Shown: positions 54,239 to 64,000, numbered from the stretch's first letter. The stretch is DNA of 64,000 nucleotides from Geomicrobium halophilum (GCF_014207655.1 NZ_JACHHJ010000001.1:1512037-1576036); one strand, 5' to 3'. The notes: generated from the letters alone by a model not told the origin. Made by a program: numbers and translations.

Positions 54239-54445
54239 TTACGCTTTCGCTTTACTTTCCAGCCAAGTGTAATAAGTCGTGTCGTAATCGTCCGTCTGTT
54301 CTTCGTAAACGTGGACGTACTCGCCGGCCGCCGCCTTTGCTTCGTACTCGACCTTGTAAAAAATGTCGCTGTCTTGCGTGATGGTGTTTCCCGGCGCGCC
54401 GGACTCGTTTGATACGTAGTAAACTTTTGCTATTTTATTCGCCAC
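54239..54445 (-). CDS. 68-residue acidic protein of the element
   Basis: Starts at GTG and reads (M)ANKIAKVYYVSNESGAPGN, then a Tyr- and Asp-rich C-terminal half (YVHVYEEQTDDYDTTYYTWL). It overlaps the preceding gene by 11 bases. No family recognised. Confidence 0.65.
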   Translation of the reverse strand: MANKIAKVYYVSNESGAPGNTITQDSDIFYKVEYEAKAAAGEYVHVYEEQTDDYDTTYYTWLESKAKA

Positions 54446-54659
54446 CTTCCACGTTAATTGTGTTGCCTTTTCCGTCTTCCCAGCCGTCTACATCCTCGCC
54501 GGCGTCTAAGTCCGCCACTAGCTGCGCTTGGTCGTTTAAATCTGCCGGCGTGATCGTGACAATCGTTTCGCCGCCTTTGCCGGTCACAATAAATTCGTGC
54601 AAGTCGTGGTCAAACGGCACCTCCGACACACTGTAGCCAACTCTATCCCATGTTCTCAT
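54435..54659 (-). CDS. 74-residue acidic protein of the element
   Basis: MRTWDRVGYSVSEVPFDHDL, HEFIVTGKGGETIVTITPAD and an acidic end: beta-rich, unknown family. It overlaps both neighbours, as expected in a compact mobile-element operon. Confidence 0.65.
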   Translation of the reverse strand: MRTWDRVGYSVSEVPFDHDLHEFIVTGKGGETIVTITPADLNDQAQLVADLDAGEDVDGWEDGKGNTINVEGGE

Positions 54660-54816
54660 TGCGAAGCACCTCCGGATTTCTCAGCGCGTCAGCAATATGG
54701 AGCGCTTTTTCGTTACCGAAACTTTGATTTAATTCCATTAAGGCTAGGGCTGTAATAGCAGCGTCATCGAACGTCATCTTAACCGATATTTCCTTGCCAT
54801 CGTTGTACGCTTTCAT
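54643..54816 (-). CDS. 57-residue protein of the element
   Basis: MKAYNDGKEISVKMTFDDAA, then ITALALMELNQSFGNEKALH, unknown family. GGGGTGA precedes the ATG. Its start overlaps the stop of the upstream gene (ATGA) and its end overlaps the next start by 17 bases. Confidence 0.7.
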   Translation of the reverse strand: MKAYNDGKEISVKMTFDDAAITALALMELNQSFGNEKALHIADALRNPEVLRNENMG

Positions 54817-55073
54817 CGGCTCACCCCTTCCGTGATTTCCGCGAGTAGTTCCGCCGGAAGCCCCACATAGCCCATAATTGCGCCGTCTGTGACGAATCCT
54901 TGGTCGGTTATGAAGTCAGCCCATGCCGACGGCATAACGTGCCATACGCGGCCGTTGGCAAGCGCTGTGACTTCGTAAAAGCCGATTCCTAGCGCGGTTT
55001 TGGGCGGGTGATATTGAAAACCTGCCGTGACTATTGTGGTTGCACTTGTTTTGGTTGGTGTAGTAATTGACAT
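54813..55073 (-). CDS. 86-residue protein, first gene of a leftward operon in the element
   Basis: MSITTPTKTSATTIVTAGFQ, then a globular part (IGFYEVTALANGRVWHVMPS, AWADFITDQGFVTDG). AGGAGGACG precedes the ATG. A near-consensus promoter (55142-55170) lies about 70 bases upstream, so this heads the four-gene unit down to 54239. Unknown family. Confidence 0.7.
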   Translation of the reverse strand: MSITTPTKTSATTIVTAGFQYHPPKTALGIGFYEVTALANGRVWHVMPSAWADFITDQGFVTDGAIMGYVGLPAELLAEITEGVSR

Positions 55074-55141
55074 TTTAACGTCCTCCTAAATGTGATATAA
55101 TAACTTAAGTCATCATGTTGACTTGTTAACTTCTAACTATA

Positions 55142-55180
55142 ATATTAATCTGTTTCCGTAAACATGTCAACTACCTGACA
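55142..55180 (-). promoter_or_regulatory. leftward sigma-A promoter with overlapping operator
   Basis: On the minus strand TTGACA (55165-55170) and TAATAT (55142-55147) are 17 bases apart, a near-perfect sigma-A promoter for the 55073-54239 operon. The plus strand shows TGTCA-ACTACC-TGACA at 55165-55180, an inverted repeat covering the -35, probably the operator of the divergent HTH protein at 55203. Confidence 0.8.
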
Positions 55181-55202
55181 TAAAATTCTTAGGAGGTTAT
55201 TT

Positions 55203-55412
55203 ATGATCGTGTGTACACTAGGAAAAATAATGAAGGAACGGGGGCTTACTAATCGCGATGTAGTGGAACTGACAGGCGTAAGCCGGAACACCGTAAAAGG
55301 ATTTCAAACGGACTCATCCCGGCGTATAGATTTCGATACTATGTATAATCTTTGTGTTGGTTTAAACGTAGAACCCGGCGACTTGTTCGAAATACAAACG
55401 AACAATGAATAA
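55203..55412 (+). CDS. small Cro/CI-type HTH repressor
   Basis: A 69-residue protein like B. subtilis YozG: helix-turn-helix TNRDVVELTGVSRNTVKGFQ, then DFDTMYNLCVGLNVEPGDLF. AGGAGG lies seven bases before the ATG. It is the only rightward gene in this part of the element and faces an operon whose promoter carries an inverted repeat, a layout typical of an autoregulated master repressor. Confidence 0.88.
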   Translation: MIVCTLGKIMKERGLTNRDVVELTGVSRNTVKGFQTDSSRRIDFDTMYNLCVGLNVEPGDLFEIQTNNE

Positions 55413-55424
55413 CTACGCAATAAA

Positions 55425-55453
55425 AAAGCCCGGCCTGAACTGCGCTGGGCTTT
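55425..55453. terminator. bidirectional terminator
   Basis: AAAGCCC and GGGCTTT pair around a 15-base loop between the repressor gene and the converging 48-residue gene. Confidence 0.7.
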
Positions 55454-55455
55454 CG

Positions 55456-55602
55456 TTATTTAAACAGTTTTCCTAACCCTTTCCCGGTCGCTTTGCCGGC
55501 TATACGGCGGCCAATTCGACGGCCGACCTTGCCCTTCTTGATCGCGTTTATGTCGCCTAGTATCTTCGCTAGTTGATACAGAAAACTTCGGAATCCGTTC
55601 AT
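55456..55602 (-). CDS. 48-residue basic protein of the element
   Basis: MNGFRSFLYQLAKILGDINA, then a Gly/Arg/Lys-rich tail (GRRIGRRIAGKATGKGLGKL). Short proteins of this type with a helix and basic GK-rich end are frequent on Bacillus mobile elements; function unknown. AGGGGGTGAG precedes the ATG. Confidence 0.7.
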   Translation of the reverse strand: MNGFRSFLYQLAKILGDINAIKKGKVGRRIGRRIAGKATGKGLGKLFK

Positions 55603-55616
55603 GCGCTCACCCCCTG

Positions 55617-56165
55617 TTAAACTTCGATGGCTTCGTATGCTTGGTCGATCTCGTCTTTTGTCACGCCGATGTATTTCAATGTCATGGCCGGCGTGCTGTG
55701 TCCCATCATCGTCATGATCCGCGTAATGTCTGTGCCGTTATCGTGCAGAATATAGCCATGTGTCTTGCGCAAGGTGTGCGTGCCAATGGCGCCCACTTTA
55801 TCGGCAATCCCCGCCCGTTTTGCCGCGTCGTTGAGGATGCGGTGCGCATGTACACGGCTTATCGGGCGGTTGTCGCCCTTGGCTGACCGAAATAAGTATT
55901 CTTCGTCGCTGACGCCCGTTAATTCTTTCATTTCCTTGCGGACGGTCGCATTCAGCTTAATATAGCGCGTCTTGCCGGTCTTTTGCTCGGGCAGGACTAG
56001 CGTTTCCTTGCCGCGCAGATCGCCCACCTTGAGCGTTAATAGATCGCTTATGCGCAATCCTAACGACACGCCGACCGTGAATAGCAGGCGGTTCCGGCCA
56101 TGTAGCGCGTTTTTCATTTTGTTTCGGTCACGTTTCGACTTAATTGCGTTTACTTCGTTTGCCAT
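55617..56165 (-). CDS. short tyrosine recombinase, catalytic domain only
   Basis: A 182-residue tyrosine recombinase lacking a core-binding domain. Catalytic residues visible: Arg38 (VSLGLRISDLL), His130 and Arg133 (THTLRKTHGY), His156 (MGHSTPAM) and Tyr165 (LKYIGV). Similar short recombinases on Bacillus plasmids and elements resolve multimers or act with a second integrase. GGAGGG precedes the ATG. It is distinct from the integrase at 57535. Confidence 0.9.
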   Translation of the reverse strand: MANEVNAIKSKRDRNKMKNALHGRNRLLFTVGVSLGLRISDLLTLKVGDLRGKETLVLPEQKTGKTRYIKLNATVRKEMKELTGVSDEEYLFRSAKGDNRPISRVHAHRILNDAAKRAGIADKVGAIGTHTLRKTHGYILHDNGTDITRIMTMMGHSTPAMTLKYIGVTKDEIDQAYEAIEV

Positions 56166-56404
56166 TTTGCCTCGCCCTCCATAAATGTTACATATTTATG
56201 TTTTTTGTTATATTTATTCTACCTCTAATGGATAAATATTGCAAGGGTTATTTTGGCAACGTCCGCAATCTTTTCGCCTAGTTCTTCGTCCAACTTTTTT
56301 TGATCGGGAATGGCCTTCGGCACGGTTTTGGCTTGCCCTCGTCATTAAAACAATTGTTGTGATATATAGCCGATCGATGCCACGTGTCACACCTTGCGCC
56401 CGCC
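56166..56404. other. short gap with a possible truncated frame
   Basis: A minus-strand frame reads NDEGKPKTVPKAIPDQKKLD, then EELGEKIADVAKITLAIFIH and a stop near 56228. It is protein-like but has no start codon in the gap. It may be the tail of a gene lost by deletion or frameshift. Confidence 0.4.
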
Positions 56405-57313
56405 TCACGCAAGCCACGCCGGCAAGTCCACGCCCGAACCCTCTTCCGGCATCATGGCCGCCACTTCTTCGTTGTAGCAATCATTCAGCGCATTTTTGGC
56501 CGCCGTGTAAAAGTACCCCGGCAAGTCGCCCCGCAACTTGCCGGTTTTAAGCGTATATATCGCCCGTTTCAGCGCCGCCGTGATTTCATTAACATACGCC
56601 CCTACTTCGTAATCTAAGCCGCCTGTACGCCTATATGCCGCCTGTGCGCGGCGGTATAGCTTCGTGGTCGTGGCGGCGTCAAAAAACGGCCGGCACTGCT
56701 TTGCGAAGGCTTCGGGGACGTGGGCAAAGGTCGAATCAAGGTCGTCAATATCGGCGGCCGGTTCGTTTTGTTTGACCGGTTGCTCCTCGCGCGCGCCCGC
56801 GTTCGACTCTTTATTACTGCACTTTGTGGTACTAGCTTCACAAAGTGCAGTTTCGGCGGTGCTATTCGCACCCTGAACGCTTGCTGTGTCGGTATTTGTA
56901 GATTGGTCGCGATGGTCTATTTTGGATGGGTCAGACGGTAGGTCAGCCGGGGCAGGCGCCGTAATCACGAACACGTTGTGGCCATAGCCGCCCTTAGTTC
57001 CACGTGTCCTTTTCGTCCGATGCACTTCCAACATGCCGTACTTTTCCAGCGCACGAATGGAACGTTTGACGGTCGAGTATGAAACGTCACAGGCTGCCGC
57101 GAGCGTGTCGTACTTCATAAACGCGACACCTACATACTTTGCCGCATGATTTTTCAGCGCCTTGAATACCGCAATGGCTGCCTTGCTTAATGCGTGGCTG
57201 TTTTCGTACAAGTGGGCGCGGATTGCTTCGTTTAGTTGCTTGATAGTTTCAAATTGTGATAGGTGGCGGTAGTTTGCTGCGTCTGCGTTGGTTAGATTGC
57301 TTAGTTTCGTCAT
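56405..57313 (-). CDS. winged-helix DNA-binding protein of the element
   Basis: A 302-residue protein. Residues 40-120 form an HTH_36-type winged helix (SKAAIAVFKALKNHAAKYVG, YDTLAAACDVSYSTVKRSIR with ALEKYGMLEVHR). A low-complexity linker rich in Thr, Ser and Glu follows, and the C-terminal 110 residues are helical (RPFFDAATTTKLYRRAQAAY). This layout is seen in plasmid and phage replication or regulatory proteins. AAGGAGCG precedes the ATG. Confidence 0.75.
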   Translation of the reverse strand: MTKLSNLTNADAANYRHLSQFETIKQLNEAIRAHLYENSHALSKAAIAVFKALKNHAAKYVGVAFMKYDTLAAACDVSYSTVKRSIRALEKYGMLEVHRTKRTRGTKGGYGHNVFVITAPAPADLPSDPSKIDHRDQSTNTDTASVQGANSTAETALCEASTTKCSNKESNAGAREEQPVKQNEPAADIDDLDSTFAHVPEAFAKQCRPFFDAATTTKLYRRAQAAYRRTGGLDYEVGAYVNEITAALKRAIYTLKTGKLRGDLPGYFYTAAKNALNDCYNEEVAAMMPEEGSGVDLPAWLA

Positions 57314-57534
57314 TTCCGTTCGCTCCTTTTTCGTTTAGGAGCGCCGCACCACATTCACGTACATACGTTCGATTTTACCGGCAAACGGGCAGAATTTGAC
57401 TTTTGCCGATTTTTTCGGTAAAGTGAACGTACTTAGTTTTTGTTTGCCTTTTCGCCGTTTGCAGACGGCAAGGCGTGGGGTGTCCGTTTTGTGGCGGGCG
57501 CTCCTTTTTTATTTCTTGCTGCGTGTATTTTTGG

Positions 57535-58500
57535 TCATAAATCCTTTAACGGCGAAAACTCTCGGTGTTTTTCGTGTACGTCCTGCGAATATAAATTTAC
57601 ATATGTCCGCACCATATCCATCGTGCTGTGGCCAAGAATCTTTTGTAGTTCGAACACGCCGGCACCGTTCATGACACACATTTTCGCGAAGGTGTGCCGC
57701 AAGGTGTGGGGCGACAATCGAACGTTTGTGATGCCGGCCTTCTTGCCGTGTATCTTCACGGTCTTTTGCAGGTGGCTACGTGACAATGCTTGTTCTTCAA
57801 TCGTCACAAATAGATGCTCGGTTTCACATGTGCCGCGCAATTGTATATACCGTTTAAGCTGCTGCTTCATCTTCTCTTGTATCGGCACATAACGGTGGAA
57901 ATGGTTCTTTGTGTTGCGCACGAATATCTGCCCTTCGCTTAACTTCACGTCTTCAACCAGCATCCCGGCTGCTTCGTTTAGCCGCACGCCCGTTTCCAAT
58001 ACAAGTAATAAAAACGTATAGTCGCGCTGGCCAGTAAATGTTCGAAGGTCGGGCGCATTCAATAACCTTTTAACTTGGCTCGTTGTAAGCGTTTCGACGT
58101 TGCTGCGCCGTTCCTTCATGAGCGGGTATTTTTGCATCGGATTAGCTTCAATAAATTTATAATCATGCAGATAATTAAAAAACGTCCGTATGGCTCGTAA
58201 CTTCGCATTGATTGTGCCCGGCTTTAATCGCCGCCGTATTTGCAAATCCTCGACGAATTGATCGATATGGTTCCGTGTAATTTCGCCGATAAGCATGGAA
58301 TGTTCCGCATTAATTAAATATTTTCGGAACGAGTGGCATTCCTTCCGGTAAAACTCGATAGTAAACGACCGCAAACCTTTGCGCTCACCATCCGCAAGAA
58401 ACCTGTCTAACGCCTCGTCGAACGTCATAATAACGTCGGTAATTGGTTGACGGACAATCTCCAATTCGCGGGCGTTTAAGTGGTTATTTCGCTTAGACAC
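57535..58500 (-). CDS. int: XerD-like tyrosine integrase of the element
   Basis: A 321-residue site-specific recombinase. A SAM-like core-binding domain spans about residues 25-115. The catalytic domain has Arg173 (ETGVRLNEAAG), Lys198, His265 and Arg268 (SPHTLRHTFA), His291 (LGHSTMDM) and the nucleophile Tyr300 (RTYVNLY). It starts at GTG with AAGGGGGCGG upstream, about 135 bases from the attachment repeat in tRNA-Leu, the standard position for the enzyme that integrates and excises the element. No excisionase was identified. Confidence 0.93.
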   Translation of the reverse strand: MSKRNNHLNARELEIVRQPITDVIMTFDEALDRFLADGERKGLRSFTIEFYRKECHSFRKYLINAEHSMLIGEITRNHIDQFVEDLQIRRRLKPGTINAKLRAIRTFFNYLHDYKFIEANPMQKYPLMKERRSNVETLTTSQVKRLLNAPDLRTFTGQRDYTFLLLVLETGVRLNEAAGMLVEDVKLSEGQIFVRNTKNHFHRYVPIQEKMKQQLKRYIQLRGTCETEHLFVTIEEQALSRSHLQKTVKIHGKKAGITNVRLSPHTLRHTFAKMCVMNGAGVFELQKILGHSTMDMVRTYVNLYSQDVHEKHREFSPLKDL

Positions 58501-58634
58501 AAAAAATCCGCCCCCTTCGATAAGAGAGCGGATAATCGCGGTAAGCTATCGTATATGCAAACGACTCATTTGCCGTCACATATAACATAAAAATAACCGC
58601 GCTTGTTTGCTCCAAGCCCGGTATATGTACGTTA

Positions 58635-58693
58635 AATGGTAGCGATGGTGGGATTCGAACCCACACTTCCGAAGAAACGCGATTTTGAGTCGC
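58635..58693 (-). repeat. right attachment site inside tRNA-Leu(CAA)
   Basis: The 59 bases identical to 43209-43267. They cover the 3' half of the tRNA, so the gene is reconstituted after integration. Confidence 0.93.
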
Positions 58694-58721
58694 GCGCGTC
58701 TGCCAATTCCGCCACATCGCC
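58637..58721 (-). tRNA. tRNA-Leu (CAA), integration target
   Basis: An 85-base gene with a long variable arm, anticodon CAA and encoded CCA. Acceptor GGCGATG pairs with CATCGCT (one G-U). The 3' half is duplicated at 43209. In B. subtilis trnD the string also ends with two Leu tRNAs. Confidence 0.95.
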
Positions 58722-58845
58722 GTTTTTTGAATAACGATATCGTTTGTCCGACAAGAATTAATATAGCATATATGCTAAAGGTTACGCAAGGCATTTTTCA
58801 TAATTCGTTACAGTAATTGGGAAAGCTCATGGCTCTCAGCATCAC

Positions 58846-59364
58846 TCACCGAGAACCCGTTGAGCCAAACCCTCTCTTTCCTCTTTCAGTAGCTTCCAGC
58901 TCCTCTACCTCTGCAAAATTCGCAAACGGTACTTCTTGCAAAACCCCTTGGGCCAAGCGATCATGTTTTCTAATTACATAGGTTCCCTCTGGAAATTCCT
59001 CATTACACGTTATCCTGTTCCCATCAATTAAAAGAATCTCCCTCTTTTTTGGACCAGCAGCATGATCGTTCGTTAAAATGATGGCAACTTCTCCGCGATA
59101 ATCAGCGTCAATTGTGCCCGGCGAATTAGGCAGCCGCAGCTTTGTTTTCACTGATGTGCCACTACGAGGGCGAACTTGCATTTCATACCCTGATGGGATC
59201 GCAAGTGCAAACCCAAGCTTCACCTTTTCTGTTTCCCCGGGTAAGATTACCGTATCTTCAGCTGCATATAAATCAAAACCAGCCGCATCGGCACTCCCAT
59301 ATGTTGGTATAACAGCATCCTCATTCAGTTTCTTTACTTTCACATCAATTTTTGATCTCATCAT
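58846..59364 (-). CDS. dut: dUTP diphosphatase
   Basis: A 172-residue trimeric dUTPase that hydrolyses dUTP to dUMP. Motif 1 is AAGFDLYA, motif 2 QVRPRSGTSVKTKLRL, motif 3 GTIDADYRGEVAIILTN, motif 4 RLAQGVLQ and the C-terminal P-loop-like ERGKRGFGSTGS. It has about 25 extra residues between motifs 3 and 4 compared with minimal trimers. The ATG at 59364 follows AAGGAG. It sits between the last two tRNA-Leu genes of the string, in the same direction, outside the attachment repeats. Confidence 0.93.
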   Translation of the reverse strand: MMRSKIDVKVKKLNEDAVIPTYGSADAAGFDLYAAEDTVILPGETEKVKLGFALAIPSGYEMQVRPRSGTSVKTKLRLPNSPGTIDADYRGEVAIILTNDHAAGPKKREILLIDGNRITCNEEFPEGTYVIRKHDRLAQGVLQEVPFANFAEVEELEATERGKRGFGSTGSR

Positions 59365-59458
59365 AAGCTCCTTGTTAATCAAAAATAAAGAAAACACTCA
59401 TCCTAATGACGAGTGCCAGGATCACCATGTATGTAAAGCTTTCGCTTCATGTTTAAAA

Positions 59459-59548
59459 TGGTGCCGAGGGCCGGACTTGAACCGGCACGGTTGTCTACCA
59501 ACCGCAGGATTTTAAGTCCTGTGTGTCTGCCAATTCCACCACCCCGGC
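59459..59548 (-). tRNA. tRNA-Leu (TAA)
   Basis: 90 bases with long variable arm, GCCGGGG/CCTCGGC acceptor, anticodon TAA and encoded CCA. Confidence 0.95.
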
Positions 59549-59563
59549 ATGGTAGAGAAAATT

Positions 59564-59638
<75 letters not shown>

Positions 59639-59644
59639 CTCTAC

Positions 59645-59719
59645 TGGAGCGGAAGACGAGATTCGAACTCGCGACCCCCACCTTGGCAAGGTGGTGTTCT
59701 ACCGCTGAACTACTCCCGC
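59645..59719 (-). tRNA. tRNA-Gly (GCC)
   Basis: Complete cloverleaf with CCACC-TTGCCAA-GGTGG anticodon arm and encoded CCA. Confidence 0.95.
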
Positions 59720-59724
59720 ATATA

Positions 59725-59799
59725 TGGCTGGGCCAGCTGGATTCGAACCAGCGCATCACAGGATCAAAACCTGTTGCCTTACCGCTTGGCTATGGCCCA
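59725..59799 (-). tRNA. tRNA-Gln (TTG)
   Basis: TGGGCCA/TGGCCCA acceptor, anticodon TTG, encoded CCA. Confidence 0.95.
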
Positions 59800-59800
59800 A

Positions 59801-59877
59801 TGGGGCGGTTGATGGGAATTGAACCCACGAATGCCGGAACCACAATCCGGTGCGTTAACCACTTCGCCACAACCGCC
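59801..59877 (-). tRNA. tRNA-His (GTG)
   Basis: Anticodon GTG, with the extra 5' G facing discriminator C that is typical of tRNA-His, and encoded CCA. Confidence 0.94.
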
Positions 59878-59886
59878 ACATAATTA

Positions 59887-59960
59887 TGGCAGGGGTAGTA
59901 GGAATCGAACCCACATCGAAGGTTTTGGAGACCTCTGTTTTGCCATTAAACTATACCCCT
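59887..59960 (-). tRNA. tRNA-Trp (CCA)
   Basis: AGGGGTA/TACCCCT acceptor, anticodon CCA and encoded 3' CCA. Confidence 0.95.
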
Positions 59961-59963
59961 GAA

Positions 59964-60049
59964 TGGTGGAGGGGGACGGATTCGAACCGCCGAACTCAGA
60001 GAGAGCGGATTTACAGTCCGCCGCGTTTGGCCAACTTCGCTACCCCTCC
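59964..60049 (-). tRNA. tRNA-Tyr (GTA)
   Basis: 86 bases with a long variable arm, anticodon GTA and encoded CCA. Confidence 0.95.
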
Positions 60050-60070
60050 ATATTTGTTTTTTAATGGAAA

Positions 60071-60146
60071 TGGTGCCGGCCAGAGGAATTGAACCCCCAA
60101 CCTACTGATTACAAGTCAGTTGCTCTGCCAATTGAGCTAGACCGGC
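60071..60146 (-). tRNA. tRNA-Thr (TGT)
   Basis: Complete cloverleaf with anticodon TGT and encoded CCA. Confidence 0.95.
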
Positions 60147-60153
60147 AACAAAG

Positions 60154-60229
60154 TGGTGGCTCGAGACGGAATCGAACCGCCGACACGTAGATTTTCAGTC
60201 TACTGCTCTACCGACTGAGCTATCGAGCC
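60154..60229 (-). tRNA. tRNA-Phe (GAA)
   Basis: GGCTCGA/TCGAGCC acceptor, anticodon GAA and encoded CCA. Confidence 0.95.
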
Positions 60230-60239
60230 AATATGTAAA

Positions 60240-60315
60240 TGGCGGGCCTGACGGGAATCGAACCCGCGATCTCCTGCGTGACAGGCAGGCATGTTAACCG
60301 CTACACCACAGGCCC
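60240..60315 (-). tRNA. tRNA-Asp (GTC)
   Basis: GGGCCTG/CAGGCCC acceptor, anticodon GTC and encoded CCA. Confidence 0.95.
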
Positions 60316-60382
60316 TAATAAAAATAAAAATGTTTTGATGTGTTACATAGTATGTAATATCATATCAAAATGTGAATGATAT

Positions 60383-60459
60383 TGGTTGCGGGGGAAGGAT
60401 TCGAACCTTCGACCTCCGGGTTATGAGCCCGACGAGCTGCCTGACTGCTCCACCCCGCG
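60383..60459 (-). tRNA. initiator tRNA-Met (CAT)
   Basis: Begins CGCGGGG with an unpaired first base against the 3' strand and has the GGG...CCC anticodon stem of initiator tRNA. Anticodon CAT, encoded CCA. Confidence 0.93.
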
Positions 60460-60468
60460 ATATAAAAA

Positions 60469-60543
60469 TGGTGACCCGTGCGGGATTCGAACCCGCGTTA
60501 CCGCCGTGAAAGGGCGGTGTCTTAACCCCTTGACCAACGGGCC
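60469..60543 (-). tRNA. tRNA-Glu (TTC)
   Basis: Complete cloverleaf with anticodon TTC and encoded CCA. Confidence 0.95.
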
Positions 60544-60564
60544 ATGTGTAAATAATTGAAACAA

Positions 60565-60655
60565 TGGCGGAGAGCGAGGGATTCGAACCCTCGAGACGGG
60601 GTTGCCGCCTACACGATTTCCAATCGTGCTCCTTCGGCCACTCGGACAGCTCTCC
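60565..60655 (-). tRNA. tRNA-Ser (GGA)
   Basis: 91 bases with a long variable arm, anticodon GGA and encoded CCA. Confidence 0.95.
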
Positions 60656-60658
60656 AGT

Positions 60659-60733
60659 TGGCTCCACAGGCCGGATTCGAACCAGCGACCCATCGGTTAA
60701 CAGCCGATTGCTCTACCACTGAGCTACTGTGGA
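60659..60733 (-). tRNA. tRNA-Asn (GTT)
   Basis: TCCACAG/CTGTGGA acceptor, anticodon GTT and encoded CCA. First tRNA after the 23S gene in transcription order. Confidence 0.95.
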
Positions 60734-60885
60734 ATGTCTTGTTGGCCGAATGGACAACATCATTTTAATATATAAGTAAGTAAATTACAAGGGTTTTATA
60801 AAAAGGATTTTTGTCCTTTTTATAGAGTTTCGCACCCTCAAAACTGAAGAACGCTGGGCTTGAAGGACACCGAGCCCCATGATCG
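60734..60885 (-). other. 23S to tRNA-Asn spacer without a 5S rRNA gene
   Basis: About 150 bases. It contains a hairpin with AAAAAGGAT...GTCCTTTTT and the processing-type box CTCAAAACTGAAGAACGC, also found in the 16S-23S spacer. I find nothing like the conserved 5S sequence, and the AT-rich left half does not fit it. Confidence 0.75.
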
Positions 60886-63817
<2,932 letters not shown>

Positions 63818-63983
63818 ACAGATGGGGTTCTTACGCTTGGTTTCTTTGCGAAACCCGGTGTGTGTCTTCAAGCTTGCGTTCTTCAGTTTTCAAGGTACGA
63901 GTTTGAGCAGTTGCCCGCTCAAAACTGAATGAAAGCTAAAGCGTGTCGTTCGGGCCTTCGGCTAGAAGGCCCCTGTGCTCCTT
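63818..63983 (-). other. 16S-23S internal transcribed spacer without tRNA genes
   Basis: About 166 bases carrying the complementary processing boxes CTTCAGTTTTCAAGGTAC and CTCAAAACTGAATGAAAG. No tRNA-Ile or tRNA-Ala. Confidence 0.85.
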
Positions 63984-64000
63984 AGAAAGGAGGTGATCCA
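63984..64000 (-). rRNA. 16S ribosomal RNA, 3' end only
   Basis: AGAAAGGAGGTGATCCA is the reverse complement of the universal 16S 3' terminus carrying the anti-Shine-Dalgarno sequence. The rest lies outside the window. Confidence 0.96.

Larger units (their letters stand above)
43209..58693. mobile_element. 15.5-kb integrative element in tRNA-Leu(CAA)
   Basis: Bounded by exact 59-bp direct repeats (43209-43267 and 58635-58693) that comprise the 3' half of a tRNA-Leu(CAA) gene. The intact tRNA is at the right end, beside the integrase gene (57535-58500). Cargo: FtsK-like translocase, replication-relaxation protein, putative replication initiator, HNH protein, five small HTH proteins and many small unknown genes. 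Most genes are leftward; the FtsK block near the left end is rightward. No relaxase, VirB4 or other secretion genes, phage structural genes or resistance genes were seen. The DNA looks GC-richer than the flanking chromosome. Confidence 0.9.

Overview
The window looks like the chromosome of an endospore-forming member of the Bacillaceae, probably halophilic or alkaliphilic. It carries spore genes (an alpha/beta-type SASP, tlp, spoVR, prkA, yhbH), a B. subtilis-like yhb block (queG, yhbB, trmL, prkA, yhbH), a KtrAB potassium system, many acidic secreted proteins and a Bacillus-style rRNA operon followed by a long tRNA string. The genus assignment is inference.

Layout. 1-1.8 kb: DUF445 protein, yheE-like gene and a SASP. 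1.8-8.9 kb: a leftward yng/liu-type operon (acyl-CoA dehydrogenase, biotin carboxylase, biotin carrier, enoyl-CoA hydratase, carboxyltransferase, acyl-CoA ligase) for leucine or branched-acid degradation, without the expected HMG-CoA lyase. 9-18 kb: LemA-like protein, a candidate structured RNA, a diverged repeat pair, spoVR, acylphosphatase, arylamine N-acetyltransferase, phosphoglucomutase, a PLD-family protein, msrA and tRNA-Pro. 18.3-21.5 kb: a gene graveyard (intradiol dioxygenase, PQQ-type sugar dehydrogenase, IS66 orf2 remnants) around a DUF418 gene. 21.5-24.3 kb: a MATE exporter divergent from a nicotianamine/staphylopine synthase-like gene that sits behind an apparently perfect Zur box, so a zinc metallophore locus is likely. 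24.8-43 kb: ktrAB, yhbH, a FIMAH-tailed D-aminoacylase, signal peptidase I, a PrcB/SbsA-Ig-like exoprotein, prkA, an IsdG-type heme oxygenase, trmL, yhbB, ogt, queG and tlp.

43,209-58,693 is a 15.5-kb integrative element in the 3' half of a tRNA-Leu(CAA) gene, bounded by exact 59-bp direct repeats. It has an XerD-like integrase beside the intact tRNA, a second short tyrosine recombinase, an FtsK-like translocase paired with a replication-relaxation protein, a putative replication initiator with iteron-like DNA, several small HTH regulators, an HNH protein and many small unknown genes. I see no relaxase and no type IV secretion genes. Its base composition looks more GC-rich than the flanks.

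58.6-64 kb: tRNA-Leu(CAA), dut, then 14 further tRNA genes, a complete 23S rRNA gene and the last bases of the 16S gene, all read leftward. The expected 5S gene between 23S and tRNA-Asn is missing.

CDS starts were chosen from Shine-Dalgarno placement where the longest frame looked wrong; protein identities rest on motif recognition, not on database searches.
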